NCBI RefSeq assembly: GCF_031143425.1
Contig: NC_090451.1
Location: 664,854,575-664,918,574 of the forward strand
DNA length: 64,000 nucleotides
Reading direction: 5' to 3'
Origin: Pleurodeles waltl
Lineage: Eukaryota; Chordata; Amphibia; Caudata; Salamandridae
The notes beneath the pieces were generated by a model. The model was not told where the DNA came from. It was given only the letters and a program-made list of their open reading frames with translations, and searched no databases. Both the position numbers and the translations under genes were made by a program. Shown in pieces: positions 34,801 to 47,452 of the stretch; positions within the stretch are counted from its first letter, which is position 1; each line of letters starts with the position of its first letter.

Positions 34801-37800
34801 CATTGCCCATGCTTAATCTTAAAACTTCACCAATCCCAGACACATCAGTCCTGTAGGTCCAACAGTGATGTACAGCATGCATTAGCATCACTGGCCAGGC
34901 AGGTACAACTTACTCCGCCAGCATTCTACTACCAGATCATCTAAATATATCCTCGACAAATATGATGATGGCACGAAGAGTGCTGAAAAAAGATGGCATG
35001 CTTAAAACTGGGCATATTGTAATATGACAACAATGTCTTAACACCCAAGCAACTTAAGGAGAAATCTCTCCTTCCCACAGATGTTTTAGATACTTGCCTT
35101 ATGCATATATTCCAACCTATATGCATTCCATTGCTGAAGAACCTCTAGCACTCCGTCCACTAGTGCAGATAATCCAAACCAAATGACAACCGCAGATAAC
35201 TATTCCATATCTACACCACAATGATTAACGAGAGGAAGTAACAGCGTTGGTACTAAGCAATGAGGGGAGAGTGTGAGTAGAGACATTCCAAAACATAACA
35301 TGGACTTATTACTGAAGACATATCAAAATGGTATCCTTAAACAATAGACACATTTTTTATAGTTTAATTTTCTAAATCAATAGCACTGCACCACTTTCCT
35401 CTACATAAGTTAGATCCTGCAAAGTACATACACATGCTAATTTACAGGGGATAGTTTTTGTTACTCGCAATCGGATACGGGAATATGAGGTTCTGATCTC
35501 TCCATTTGTTACACTGTTTGACGATGTAGCTAAGCTATGCAAACTACAGAGAACATTTTATGACACTGTCCCTCCTCTTAGCCAAGAGAAAGAACGCCAT
35601 GGAATGGACGATAGACCACCAATGAATAAGTGGCTGAAAGACCTACCACTTTGGGAAAGAAAAGGCTGAAACAAACAATCAAAGTCACATCCCAATCCAG
35701 AGACATAGTATACGTCTTCACAGTTCTTTGGAAACTGTTGCTAAAATTTAAGTATGATTTCAGAGCCAATTAGTATGGGGACATAGAAATAAACATATAA
35801 ATGTTTCAGGTTATTTTGTCAGTACAAACAATGACAAATGCTATGAGCAGTGCCTTATGAATATGGATGAAGGTAATTGGAGTACATTTCACAGATGTAT
35901 ATTGTTAAAAGGTGCTTCACATTTATTAAGATGCTACATATATAAAAGCACTTCGTACGTACAAGGAACCAATATCAGGGCAAACTCTACTAAACGTCTG
36001 ACCCTCATGTCAACAACAAAACCCTTAAAGCCTTTCAGTCCAAATTCCATCCCAATCTTAGAATGCAAATGACAACACCTGAAGAGCTTGACTATATTCT
36101 GCAAACTCTTGATTCTGGATGAAAAGAGGGGGGCAGCTACTTGTATAATCATCCTTGTGAGTAGGATTCAACGAAACTGATCACAGCACCATGTTGAGAA
36201 CGCTCCCGTCCAAGATGCGGATACAAGAAAACTATTAAGCTGGTTTGCTTCGATTCCTAATTCAGGAACCAGTTTTCATAATGGAGCTCCACAGATCTGA
36301 AACTCTTCCCCTAAACTGCCACAAGATTCAATTATCTCTTTACATTTAGTCTATCCCTAAAGGGAACTAGAAGCTACCATTCTATTTATAAGGATATCTG
36401 CACTCTACCTGTTGATGCACAACTAAAGACCTAAAACAGCTCAACCCTAAAAGACATTCTTGAAAAAATTAACTGGGTGACCTCCTCCTCCTTTATCAGA
36501 TTGAAGCCAACAAAGATTGATTTCATCGTCACACACTCCAGTGACCTCCGTCAGAAACAAAATGGCTGCAAATACCACCCAAAATGCAATCTGACCCTCA
36601 CTCATCACTCACTGGCTTCATCACTGATCAGAACTTAATTGTGATCCCTCACATTTTTAAACTCGACTCAGCTCAATTCTACGCTCTTCCCTCCCTTTCC
36701 CTCCACACAGTTTCAGGACAGATGGTTCAAACAATGGTGCTTTTTTAACCCAGAAAACAGCAATGCAAAGCCGGCTGGCCTACCAACATCTATATACACC
36801 CTCTCAAAGCCATTCCACATGTAGCAGCTAAACTTGCCACAGGAGAAAAGAAACTAAACACAATCAGAACTTCTAAATTAAGCTCATTTGCTTCTCCTTG
36901 AACCCAGATTTACCTTTAGGATGCCTTGTACTACACACAAGCACTTCACCATAAATCACCCACCCACCCGAAGCAGGAACTACGAACCTTGGCGGGTCAA
37001 GGAGGCGAGGAATACAACAGGCAAATTCAAACCACTTAGAAATTGCTACCTCCGCACAAAAAAAGAAAAAATAATCAAAGACCAAAACACTCAACCTGTC
37101 ATTCTTTTGTCAAATGTCAGCACTATAGCATAGTCTGCTGGATCACATGGGACTAAATCCTAACCTGCTCCATCAAAAAATATTTAAAGGCTTACCTTTT
37201 TATAATTCCTCTAATAGGCTAAATAGTTCTGTTTTTCCACTACATATTGCTGTTTGTGCAACACATGCAGGCTGAATTTCCTGTACTGTGATCTGTCAAT
37301 CACGGTTACATATGTAGCTAGGTATATGCAATGCAAATATATTTAATAAATAATGATAGTAAATATCTAAGTGTATACCCTTAGGTGGCTCTATGCAAAG
37401 GCTGGTTTTGACACGCTGCTCGACTGATATCTGAGCGTCAAGACAAGCCCTCTGCTACCCATTTTACATTAGCAGAAATCTACATGCAAACACAAGTTGT
37501 GGCGTTCCAAGATCTAATTAGCTGAGAAAACTGACCATGACCCTCTCACATTGTCTGTCTGCTTCAATAACAATACTGTTCCCCAGATTTATACAAAGTG
37601 GTCTCTTGTAGTTGGTGACTCGAATAGGCAGGAGGAAATCAAATACTTAGTCCCAGAGAATGATCTATCAATCTTACATATAGGATTCATGTGCCATCTA
37701 ACAAATGTGCTCAGTAGCACGGTCCAGGAACCCACTAACAAAATATGCAAACTACTTATAAACACCCCAACTTGGCACACTGCCCCAGTATAATGGGGCA

Positions 37801-38759
37801 AAACAAGTCTACAAGTCAGGCTCAGAAAGAGTTCCCGTTCATGCCTCTTAGGTTGATAAAACTGCCACTCATGCACTGAAAAGGCACACTAGAAAGAGGT
37901 TCACCGGGCATGACAAGCAGAAAGAATGCAACATGAGCTATAAACCCTTCTGTACATGAAAAGAAAAAAATATGCAACTCAGAAAATGGGTCACCCTAAA
38001 CATCAAGGTATCAGCTACACACATCCCTAATTAACGCCATATTACCCAAAGGAGAAGGTTGAGAGAAACTTCAGTTAAAAATGTCAATGCTTTTTAGAGT
38101 GTTTGGACTCTTAGATTTGACTGTTGGCGTAAGCTGGGCACCACTAAATAGAGTTTGATCCTCTGTGTGCTGGCTAGAAGAACATGCCCTTTAATGCTCA
38201 GTTCAGTACTTTTGCTAGTAAAGTGGTTGGGCCTAAGGAAGGTCAGGTGGGTGGTACAGATCCATGTACATTAAGTTAATAACTACCATATTGAAGGACA
38301 AATGCCTTTCTGCTTGAGATCCACTAATCATGGAAATGCTAAGGTTACAGGATCCAACGAAGAAGTAATTCCAACGACTGGAATTTCAATTTGTTGCTAT
38401 AAAATAGAAAATGGAAATCGTTCCCCAGACTTGTACACACAACCCGACAAATTTATTGGGTGTTCCAAGGGAGGAGGGCCTGTATCAATGCTTTTCAAAT
38501 TAGTTCAAAAAGTAGAGTGCAAAAATGTTATCTTTTATTGCTCTGTTCAGATACTACTTTGTATACAGCATGTCAGCTGTTGTGGGCCTGAACACAGAAG
38601 ATATGAAGAAAGAACAGACACAGAAGCCGACGTTAAATAAAAGCTCTAAGACAGTATTTAGAAAAACACACACGAATGTGAAATATTTAAATTACCACCT
38701 AAAATGCCTTTAAATCCATATGAGAGGAAAGGCATATGTAACCTCGTACAAGCAGCTAC
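31853..38759. other. GON4L intron, largely unrecognised
   Basis: A 6.9-kb intron. No long conserved frame was seen except the weak LINE-like segment near 36430-37130. Interspersed old repeats are likely but cannot be named by eye. Confidence 0.45.
36430..37130 (+). mobile_element. Possible degraded LINE 3' fragment
   Basis: Scattered plus-strand peptides resemble the C-terminal part of CR1/L2-type LINE ORF2 products (a P-R-F-T-F-R-M-P-C-T-T-H-K-H-F-T-I-N-H-P-P stretch near 36905-36965 has the spacing of the conserved F-K-x-L-x-x-T-H-K-A-L-H box), but with stops and frameshifts. A weak call. Confidence 0.3.
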
Positions 38760-38876
38760 CTTTAGCCAGAAGGGCAAACGGTGTTCTTCTCGCTCCACTG
38801 GAGGCTTGGCATCAGCAGGGTCCACGTCTTCACAACACCTGAAAAGCACTGGCAGCCGCTTGGTTTTCTTGTAATA
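38760..38876 (-). CDS. GON4L: GON4L exon 4 of 7 in window
   Basis: A 117-bp exon of exactly 39 codons, phase 0 at both ends, acceptor CCATGCAG (ending at 38877), donor AAG|GTAGCT at 38760. It encodes [16 protein letters not shown], then [16 protein letters not shown], the highly conserved [16 protein letters not shown] block of GON4L and YY1AP1. Confidence 0.95.
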
Positions 38877-40196
38877 CTGCATGGAAGAGATTTCGTCAAT
38901 GATTTATTTTTATTCAAATTTTTTTGTTTTTGAAGATACAAATAATAAACAAAGACAACACTAGGTATTCATTAATTTCTTAAAGACTGCAACAGCAATA
39001 TTGCTGCCCGTCTTGTTGATGCCTGCAAATGTGCTCATTTTGTTCAATTTATTTATTTTCCGCTTTATCCTAAGTGCGTAGCAAGTATTTAAAAATGTGT
39101 CACATGTTAAAGTCAAGTATAGAAATGAAAACACAAAACATCCTGTAGCATAATTTCTTAATCTTAATAAACTTTATCTAAAATGTTCTGTCTCATGTCA
39201 TTCACAATGCCTACGTGAAATACATTTTCCCATTTACAATTTTATCCCTTGTGTTTAGTGTCCACTGGACTACACTACTGTTAATAACCTGATCAAAATC
39301 AGATTATTGAGTACTATAACAATAGAAGGAAGCAAAGATTGTTATCTATTGTTGTGGGGTCTGCCTGTTAGTGCAGATTTCTACAGTCTCGTCCTCACAG
39401 GAAAATAAACACCCATGGTGACAAGCACCTCGCACAATGAGGGAGATTAAATGTGAAGGAGGGAGGTGTGTGTCAGAATCCTTGTTTTTTAAAATATATT
39501 TGAGCATGGTGAAGAACTGCAGAGAGAGGTGTTGGCGGGCGACAGCATAAGTTTCTTTTATTCTGCAGCAATGCTAAACAGACATAGGTAGAAGTTCAAC
39601 ATTTTGTGGTAGAAGGGAGAGATGGGGAGAGATGGGGAGAGACTGGTGGAGGTGGGTGCCAGGCTGCCATGTTTATTAGGGGACAGGGAGGTGCACTGAT
39701 TTGGCCAAGTCAAATATGGCTCCACTGTGACTCCTCTACAGCAGGTGACGGCAGTGGGAGAGAAAATGGAGGGATCCTACATAAGGTAAAATTAAAACTG
39801 GAGAACTGTCAATAAGGGGGATGGCTTTTCACCTCTGTTTTCCGGAGTAACACCATAGACAAACGTTGTACATTCACTGTCACCAACAATCCCTTGGTTA
39901 TCAGTGTATAATTGTATATGTTCTTTATGGATCCAGGTCCCAGTTACTATCCTGAAGAGGCTTTACAAAATTATGTTATCCGCTCTATTACATCACAATA
40001 GTGAACAAGATTGTTGTACATTATTGTAGCATAACAATGATCAATCCTGAAAGTGAAGTCTGCCTTACAACTTCACATTTACTTCAATGTTTAAAATACC
40101 ACAATTTAAAAAAACCTATCCACAATGGTGGAAAAGCTTTGAACTAATGCTGCACATAAAATTTTAGAGGGTATTTGTTGACTAAATTAGGCACTC
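38877..40196. other. GON4L intron, unrecognised sequence
   Basis: AT-rich intron with no recognised gene or repeat apart from short purine-rich stretches (39600-39650). Confidence 0.4.
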
Positions 40197-40717
40197 AAGG
40201 CCGTACTACACCTCTGCATCCAGCCGCTGCCATGCCGCCTGCTGTGACCTGTCGGTGAGGCCTCGACCTTTGCCCCATGCTCACCTTAAGGCCAGGAGAC
40301 TGGTCCCGTAAGTCGTCGTACTGTACCTGTAAGCAAGACTTGTTCTTCCTCCATAGGATAACATTGCTGTGTCTGAAAAATGCACTAAATGTCAGCTTTT
40401 GAAACCTGAAAGTATTTTTCTTGCAAAACGTACTTACCTGATCGTATTGATTCTGGTGCCTAAATATATATAAAAACACTTATTTTAGTAAACTGGTGTA
40501 GATTTCATTGAGTCGTCTGTCTCATTTATTGACTGCGTGTTTTTGCATATGTCCAACACTCCTCTCTGATATGCCTCGGGCTGCTCGACCACACTGTCCC
40601 CTAAAGGAGCACCTTGGGATTGCGAGAGCAAGCCCCTGTCCAATGATAAGGAAACTCCTGGATCCTTTGAACAATTTATCTTATTTTGATATATCATATA
40701 AAGAGCCTGCTTCCTAC
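40197..40717 (+). repeat. Family B LTR, 3' end fragment
   Basis: About 520 bp aligning with the right part of the LTR ending at 56455 (blocks around 55960-56455), including CTCCATAGGATAACATT, TCTCATTTATTG and the terminal CTTCCTACA (40709-40717). The 5' part is missing. Shares the terminal motif with the Gmr1-like LTRs, so the two families are probably related. Confidence 0.75.
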
Positions 40718-43212
40718 AAAAAATATTCTCGGTCTATGTTACAGCTTGTATGCATACTTAGGTAGAGGGCTGTTCTGTACCCCTTTTGCCTGGGTTGAAT
40801 CAATTCATTCCAATGCTTAACCAGTGTCTGTTCAGCGATAGAGGCACCTTAAAGGAGGACCATGTGTCAGAGTTATAAAAAGTAGCAGCTCTTTATTTTC
40901 TTTTTTTTTTTTTTAAATAAATAAAAGCGCAGCATGGGCACACAATTTTCACTTTGGTCAATATCATTATATCAAAAATTTGTAGCAGACAGGGAGAAAT
41001 TTGTTTTGTCAAGGATCACACAAAGTGGTCCAGAGGTAAAGATTAGAATTCAAGGTCTGTATGTAGACAGGTGACAAACTTGAGAGTTCCAGACAGAATA
41101 TCACATGCCTACATAACTGCCATGGAAGTTCAAGGATTAGACCTGAAGGGTTTGTCTTTCAGTAGAAGTAAACACCATATACTAAATGTAAATGGCCAGG
41201 AATGAAAAAAAAAAAAAAAAAACTTTATGTAAAATTCAAAACAAGGGTTACCAATGATTTTTCATTAAAGCCCAAACCTTGGGAAATATATCAGGCTTTA
41301 CTATTACTTTGCATAAATGGGACAAAGTATAATCCGTATGAGGGATAATGGATGGGAAAACTGCTGGGACGACAAGCAATCATAGCCAAGATGGGAAGGG
41401 GAGTGTAAAGTTACAAACTAGACCTCTAACTGCAACTGTTGAGGGAGCTGTCTCTGCTATTAATATCAGGATGTATAATCACCCACTACTCGTGATCTAA
41501 ATGAATGTACTTTGATACACAATATAACATACTTTTTGGACTTCTACTATTTTAAAGGACAGGCTTCTTTGAACACCACTAACGTCTTTAGTTTAGACTT
41601 CTTTCTATTTCAATGTTTTTTGCAGCTGCATGGTGTGGATGTGCAGAAACTGTAAACTTGGTAGAGATTACATCAATTTTTAGACAGAATAAAAAACGTA
41701 TATTTTCTGTTTGTCCCTGCATTAGTAAAACTTAGAAATACACACATCCAATCATTTAAGAGCTAGGCTGTATTACAACAGATTCTGCAGGTAGGGAGTC
41801 TTTCATAGAATGGAAAAAATGCATAAGTGGATGTACAATAAAATGTATGTACTTGGCTATGTCATTTTTCTTTAAATTACGTACTTTAGTACATTTTTGA
41901 TGCATTACTTACTACAGGAATCAGTAATTGCATTTTTGGTTAATGTAAACAATGACTCTATTTGTTCATTTTAATTGCATTATATATTTTTTGCTGATGA
42001 GAAATGTTCATATTTTGAATAAATACAATAAAAGGGTACTACCAAGTAGTAGCCCATTTTACTTCCGTTTAAACAGCAAAACTCTGCTCGAGAATTTTTG
42101 GTTCCAAGGCTCAAATGTTTTATTAGTGAGATCCACAGGGATGTTGTAAACTTACAACACAAAATTGTGCTTACAGGCTCTACTGTCATAAAGATGTTGG
42201 TACCTGGATGAAGCATGGATGATGAAATACAGTGACTCAAAAAAGCTGTCTGTGCAAGGAATTCTGGAAAAAAGAGAAGCCACATTTTGAAAACCGATAA
42301 CCTATGAACAGGCTTGAACTGCGGCAAAGCACATATGCAATGGATCTTATACCTTGCTGCGTTGAGCACTCTTCGGTCTAACTACTTCCACTAAGGGGTT
42401 GGTTATTTGATTGAGACAGTGTGGGAACATGTCGTTCCCCCCCCTCCAATGCTAGCACAAGGAATATACAAATCACACTTAAGAGAGGCCTAATTCTTAC
42501 GACCATTTCATCAATGGGAATCGTAAGGGCTCTGATGAATTTCACCAAGAGTGGGAAGACTTGCTTTTTCCACTCTTATGTCTATCACTAACTATTAGAA
42601 AATCCTCAGAGAAGCACATGCTATCTCAAGAATCCGATTTGTGTAGATATCTGGGCAAAGCTACTTTTTTCATTTGCTCTGCCGTTGAGTATCCTGCACA
42701 ACGACAACATATATTTAGAGCATGCATCTTCTATGGCGGCAAAAATATGTGACAATATAAATAGCACAGGACAGGCACTAAGTAGCACCTGCAGTGCCAC
42801 AGTGGGCAGACAAGTGTAGTGACTGGACAGCAGATAGAACTTTCCTGGAGGCAAAAATCAGACCGGTAACTCTGAGGATTCTTATCAGAAGGATCTGCAA
42901 CATCACCAAGTTCTAATTTCTAAGTGAAATCATGTAAGACTACTGCCAAACCTTTCCTCATTTTAGGCCTGCAAGGCAAACTGCCTCATAGTGCGAATAA
43001 GTATTCCTCACAAGTGAAAACAGAAATGACAGAGGAAACTGCCAGAGACTGTGTAAATGGTAAGGAAGCCTGGAAAACCGATCTTAAGGCATACAAGGCT
43101 TTCCAATCTTCACCATCCACACTCTGGAACCAAGTTTTGAAGTCCCCATAAAATTCAAGACAGTCTGATCCTGCAGAGTAGTATTCATCCTTGCCTCCCA
43201 TCCCAAACTCAC
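40718..43212. other. GON4L intron, unrecognised sequence
   Basis: Intron with poly-T (40896-40914) and poly-A (41205-41221) runs. No gene, RNA or nameable repeat seen. Confidence 0.4.
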
Positions 43213-43363
43213 CCTGATGATGTTATCAGGAACCCTGTTGTAGCTGAGGTTTTTTATTCTCACGCTGACTTGCTGGGGCGTCTTTGTGACAACAAGGTAC
43301 TTGCTAATCAACGATTTGGGCATCTCAGTCCCTTCAAAGTGCTTCAGGCCCAGAGCCAATAAA
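43213..43363 (-). CDS. GON4L: GON4L exon 3 of 7 in window
   Basis: A 151-bp exon, acceptor TTAACAG (43370-43364), donor AGG|GTGAGT at 43213. The first base completes the Asn codon begun in the previous exon. It encodes [25 protein letters not shown] and R-V-P-D-N-I-I-R. This is the SANT/Myb-like helical core of the central GON4L homology region (family knowledge). Confidence 0.94.
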
Positions 43364-43867
43364 CTGTTAAAAAACAAAAATACTTAGTCAGAACAAGTGT
43401 GATTTCCTCAGAGAGAGAGAGAGAGAAAAATAAATCATTTAAGAAACCAACCACAAAATCAGAAAAGGAGTGATAATCTCAATATTGATAAACTAAAGGA
43501 AGAGAGGCAACAAATTAAACCCACAACATGAACCGAGGACAGTAAATTAACCAAAAGAGAACTGAAACATAAGAAGCATGTTAATAAGTTCACAATATCC
43601 GAACAGGATCTTTCTAAATATTGTCTATATAAAGAACTACAATAGCACCACTTGCTAGGAAAATACATGTAAAAATACAGTATATAAATAAAAATGGCAA
43701 GCACTGTAGGTGGTTTCTGAGGGAGGTTTTTGATGCAAATAGGTTGACAGATGGTCAGAGATACAGAGCAGGAACTTCATGAAAAGCAGTACCAAATGCT
43801 TTACAAAGAGCAATGTGATTGGAGTGAAAGTCGTTGACACACAAAGCAGGGCAGGAGACAGAAGAAT
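43364..43867. other. Intron sequence with a GA repeat
   Basis: Intron with a short GA dinucleotide run (43409-43425). Otherwise unrecognised. Confidence 0.4.
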
Positions 43868-45340
43868 GTGTGTGCAAAAACAAACAATACAATGAGGGTT
43901 GAGATAAGGAATTTAACACAAGGAAAAGAAACAAAGGAACTGGGAATTCCGCAGTGGAATCAGCATGAGCAGCATGGAATGCTCAGCAGGACTTTATCGG
44001 GCAGAAGAAAAAAAAAATTCACAGGGATTGTAGTAGAAACTAGCAACAAGAGACGGCAGAATAAAGGAGGAAGTCTGCAGGAGTAGCAAGGGAAGAGGTG
44101 AATGAGCAACTTGGAGTGCACAGCAGAACGAAGAGGGGGTGGCAGAAAAAGCAAGAGACGTCAGCAGAAGGAATAGCAACAGAGGATAGTAGAAAAATCA
44201 AGGGGGCAAATGCAGCTGGAGGATCGGAAAGAGAGGAGAAGGGCGGAGACAGCCTCAGTGGGTCAAAAGTGTTGGGGGGCAGAAATAGCCAGAAAAGGGG
44301 CACAAAAAGCCAGAGAGGGGCAAAAGGGTGGAAGATTGAGCCAGAGGGTTGCAGAAGAAGCAGGAAAGGGGCAGGAGGCACCAGAAGCAGGGGCAAATGA
44401 GCCATTGGTGGTGGAGAATAAGCCAAAAGAGGTGGAGAATAAGCCAGAAGAGGTGGAGAAATTGACAGAGTAGGAGCCTGAAGTGGAGGGTAGCGACAGA
44501 AAGAGGTCCGTTGTAGATAGGTGGCAGATGGGAAAAGAGGAGGCAAAGGGAGAAAAAATGGTGTATAGGGAGACAAAAGGAGTAAGAGGGATGAGAGAGG
44601 GGATCAGAGGCAGAAAAGAGAAAAAGGTGGAGAAAAGGGAAGCAAAGAAGTAAAAAGAGGCAGAAGGGAAAAAAGTGACAGGGCTTCAAAAAGGAGGACC
44701 AGGAAAAGGCACGGAAAGGAGGATCCTGACAATGCACCAAAACAGAGAACTGTGAGAAGGTTTAAAAAAAAAAAAAAAGATAACAAAAGAAGGAAAGGCA
44801 CAAGTAAGGGGTAGAAAGAAAATGAATCATGTGGAAAGATAGTAAAAGCTACCCTGGACGACAAGGAGGCTGCACAAGAAGTAGCGTACTATATAAAGAT
44901 CAGTAAGTGAAGGAAGGAAAACTCCGAAAAAAAGTGGAGGGGTGTGGATAGTTTAAGGAAGAGGCAAAAGAAAAAAAAAAAAAAAAAAGAGAAAACATGT
45001 GGGAAGATTCCTTTATTACAGAGAATGAAGGAAAACGTGCAGAACATTGAAGTACAGGGCAAGAAACAGGCAGACACCAAGAACAGGCAGAGCACCTGGA
45101 GGAAGCAGAAGAGTGAAATACCATGACAAGGTAAAAAGGAGAAGGACTAGGTAAAGGGTGCAGTGCCAAGAAAGCAGAAGAGATGCAGAGCGGGAGAAAG
45201 GGGCAGAGGAATGGATTACCTGGAGGAAGCAGAGGAAACAGCACCAAGGGGAGTTACAGTGGTGTGAAGCAGGAACAGGCAAGGAGAAGTGGCCCCACGA
45301 GGAGGAAGCAGCACTCTTAAACCAACAAAGGCTGACTACA
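43868..45340 (+). repeat. Purine-rich tract, about 1.5 kb
   Basis: The plus strand is overwhelmingly A/G for almost the whole stretch (many runs of AAGAGG, GGAGAA, AGAAAA), with tandem 21-bp units at 44411-44464 (three near copies beginning GGTGGAGAATAAGCC). The complement is pyrimidine-rich, which is why long Leu/Pro/Ser-rich minus-strand frames appear. It looks like simple or expanded low-complexity sequence, and these frames are not genes. Confidence 0.75.
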
Positions 45341-45762
45341 TAGCCTAACGTTATGTCCAGAATCGCACATATTCAGACTCCTTACTTGAAGATTACATTG
45401 GCCATCTGAAGGCAAATGCCATTACTAGAGGATGAATGTCAGGGCCCCAAGATTATAAGGCTGCATACTCTGCGCAACTGCTTGACTGCAGACATTTAAA
45501 TATGAAATGTCTACAACAATGAGCCTTTAGGCTCTGCATTATGGAAAGCATGTACTTTCGACCTGGCTGTGGACCACAGACCAAAAACTCCTAGGTGAAC
45601 CAACATCTGTTAAGAGAGTGAGTCAACGAGGACATGACAACGTATCCTCTTGTCCCAACCCAATCTGTGCTTTTGATATTCAACTCCATACAATGAACAC
45701 ACAATCATACTCTGCTTTAGCAAAGGGTTGTTGCTTTTTATTCCCTTACTCCGAACACCTAC

Positions 45763-45907
45763 TTGTCCTCTGCCTTGGTGTACACAGGTTTGTCGTTTGG
45801 CTTCTGTGTCCTCATGGAGCAGATGGGGAGCAACTCAGGATACATGAACAACTTTCTAGTTGCCATCATCCAGGCCAACTGCTTCGGAAGGCAGACAACA
45901 TCGTTGA
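45763..45907 (-). CDS. GON4L: GON4L exon 2 of 7 in window
   Basis: A 145-bp exon, acceptor TTTGTAG just right of 45907 and donor AA|GTAGGT at 45763. It starts with two bases completing the previous codon and ends with two bases. It encodes C-L-P-K-Q-L-A-W-M-M-A-T-R-K, then M-Y-P-E-L-L-P and T-K-A-E-D-(N), among the best conserved stretches of the GON4L/YY1AP1 family. No longer open frame betrays this exon; it was found by protein similarity and confirmed by the matching phases on both sides. Confidence 0.92.
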
Positions 45908-46849
45908 CTACAAAGGAAGGCGTGTAAATACAATAAGCAGTACATCACAGAAAGCAGAATATCAAACAGAAACAAAAAATTGATAATCTTCCACACATAT
46001 CCAAACACAAAATACAGGGCAAGAGGTGTGAGTGCAAGAGAGGGTTAAAACGAGTAAAAAGACAAGATGAAATGTATAGTAAGCGAGTGATAAATGGAAT
46101 AGAATGGACTATAAGTTAAAGATAAAGCAATGAGAGCACTTACGACAGGGCAAATAAGGTAAAATATAATCCAGTGACAGGACTTTTTGAATATATTTCT
46201 ACAGGCATACAGGCAACAGCTTTCCCTATGTAAAATAAGCCCAGTCCTCATATCTGGGGTTCACTGCTATCAATTCTGGGACATGTATGAAGGGTAAATG
46301 TTCTGTGCAACATGTGTGGTTTATGGGTAGACAGGTGAATGGTGGAGTCCACTGGAAGGCCAGTTGTATCTGCTGCACAAAATGGTGGCCTTGTTTGTGT
46401 TCTCTTCATTTTCATCCATCTTGTCCCCTTCATGAACGACCAAACGTGTGGGGTGGGAGAGGTTTCCAGCTATTCTCTTTGTCCAGTGTAGCTTCCCCTT
46501 CCCTAGGTTCATCTAGGCTATCACCCATTTTCTTTGTTGTGGCACTCTCACATGGAAATGTCAAAGGATGCAAGCTTCATTCTAATGCTAATACTTGTCA
46601 ATCCATGGAATGCCTGGACTTGCCTGAAGGTGCCCTCTGTCCGCAGATATTCACAAAAATGTTAAATACATATAGGAAAACATAGAACAGGTGACAGCGT
46701 GAATTACCCCATCTGACATTTCTTCTCTCAGAATACAAGACCCACATCTACTGAATTGAAGAGCTTCATCCATGTGCCTGTCTCTCACCCAGCTGTAAAT
46801 TTTGCAATGCTTGGATGGACAATTAGAAAATAGATCTTTTAGAGACTTT
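45908..46849. other. GON4L intron, unrecognised sequence
   Basis: Intron between exon 2 and the GC-rich transposon; no recognised feature. Confidence 0.4.
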
Positions 46850-47452
46850 GGGGGTCATTCCGACCCCGGCGGGCGGCAGGCACCGCCCGCCGGGCGGAGA
46901 CCGCCAGAAGACCGCACCGCGGTCAAATGACCGCGGCGGTCATTCTGACTTTCCCGCTGGGCGGGCGGGCGACCCCCAAAGGGCCGCCCACCCAGCGGGA
47001 AAGCCCCAGCAACGATGAAGCCGGCTCCGGAGTTGCTGGTGTGCGACAGGTGCAGTGGCACCCGTCGCGATTTTCAGTGTCTGCTAGGCAGACACTGAAA
47101 ATCATTATGGGGCCCCTGGGGGCCCCTGCACTGCCCATGCCACAGGCATGGGCATTGCAGGGGCCCCCTCACAGGCCCCGTTCCCGCCATCCTGTTCCTG
47201 GCGGTTTTTACCGCCTGGACCAGGATGGCGGGAAGGGGGGGTCGGAATCCCCATGCCGGTGCTGCGAGCAGCGCCGCCATGGAGGATTCTTTGGGGCAGG
47301 GGTAAACCGGCGGGAAACAGCCGGTTGCCCTTTTCTGACCGCAGCTTTACCGCCGCGGTCAGAATTGCCCATGAAGCACCGCCAGCCTGTTGGCGGTGCT
47401 TCCGCGGCACTCTGCCCTGGCGGTTTTCAACCGCCAGGGTCAGAATGACCGC
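46850..47452. mobile_element. GC-rich non-autonomous element with terminal inverted repeats
   Basis: Starts GGGGGTCATTCCGACC and ends with the reverse complement of GGCGGTCATTCTGACC, enclosing about 600 bp of very GC-rich sequence. Many smaller inverted repeats of GGCGG/CCGCC type lie inside (for example near 46911-46945). No transposase frame is seen; the 173-residue frame at 46927-47448 is judged a by-product. A MITE-like or foldback DNA transposon is the best reading; superfamily uncertain. The left end is preceded by GACTTT, as in the element at 51937. Confidence 0.6.

Noticed and set aside
44040..44740. Long Leu/Pro/Ser-rich minus-strand frames
   Set aside because: By-products of the purine-rich plus strand; low-complexity composition only.
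46927..47448. 173-codon frame in the GC-rich element
   Set aside because: A consequence of few stop codons in very GC-rich palindromic DNA; other frames are equally open.
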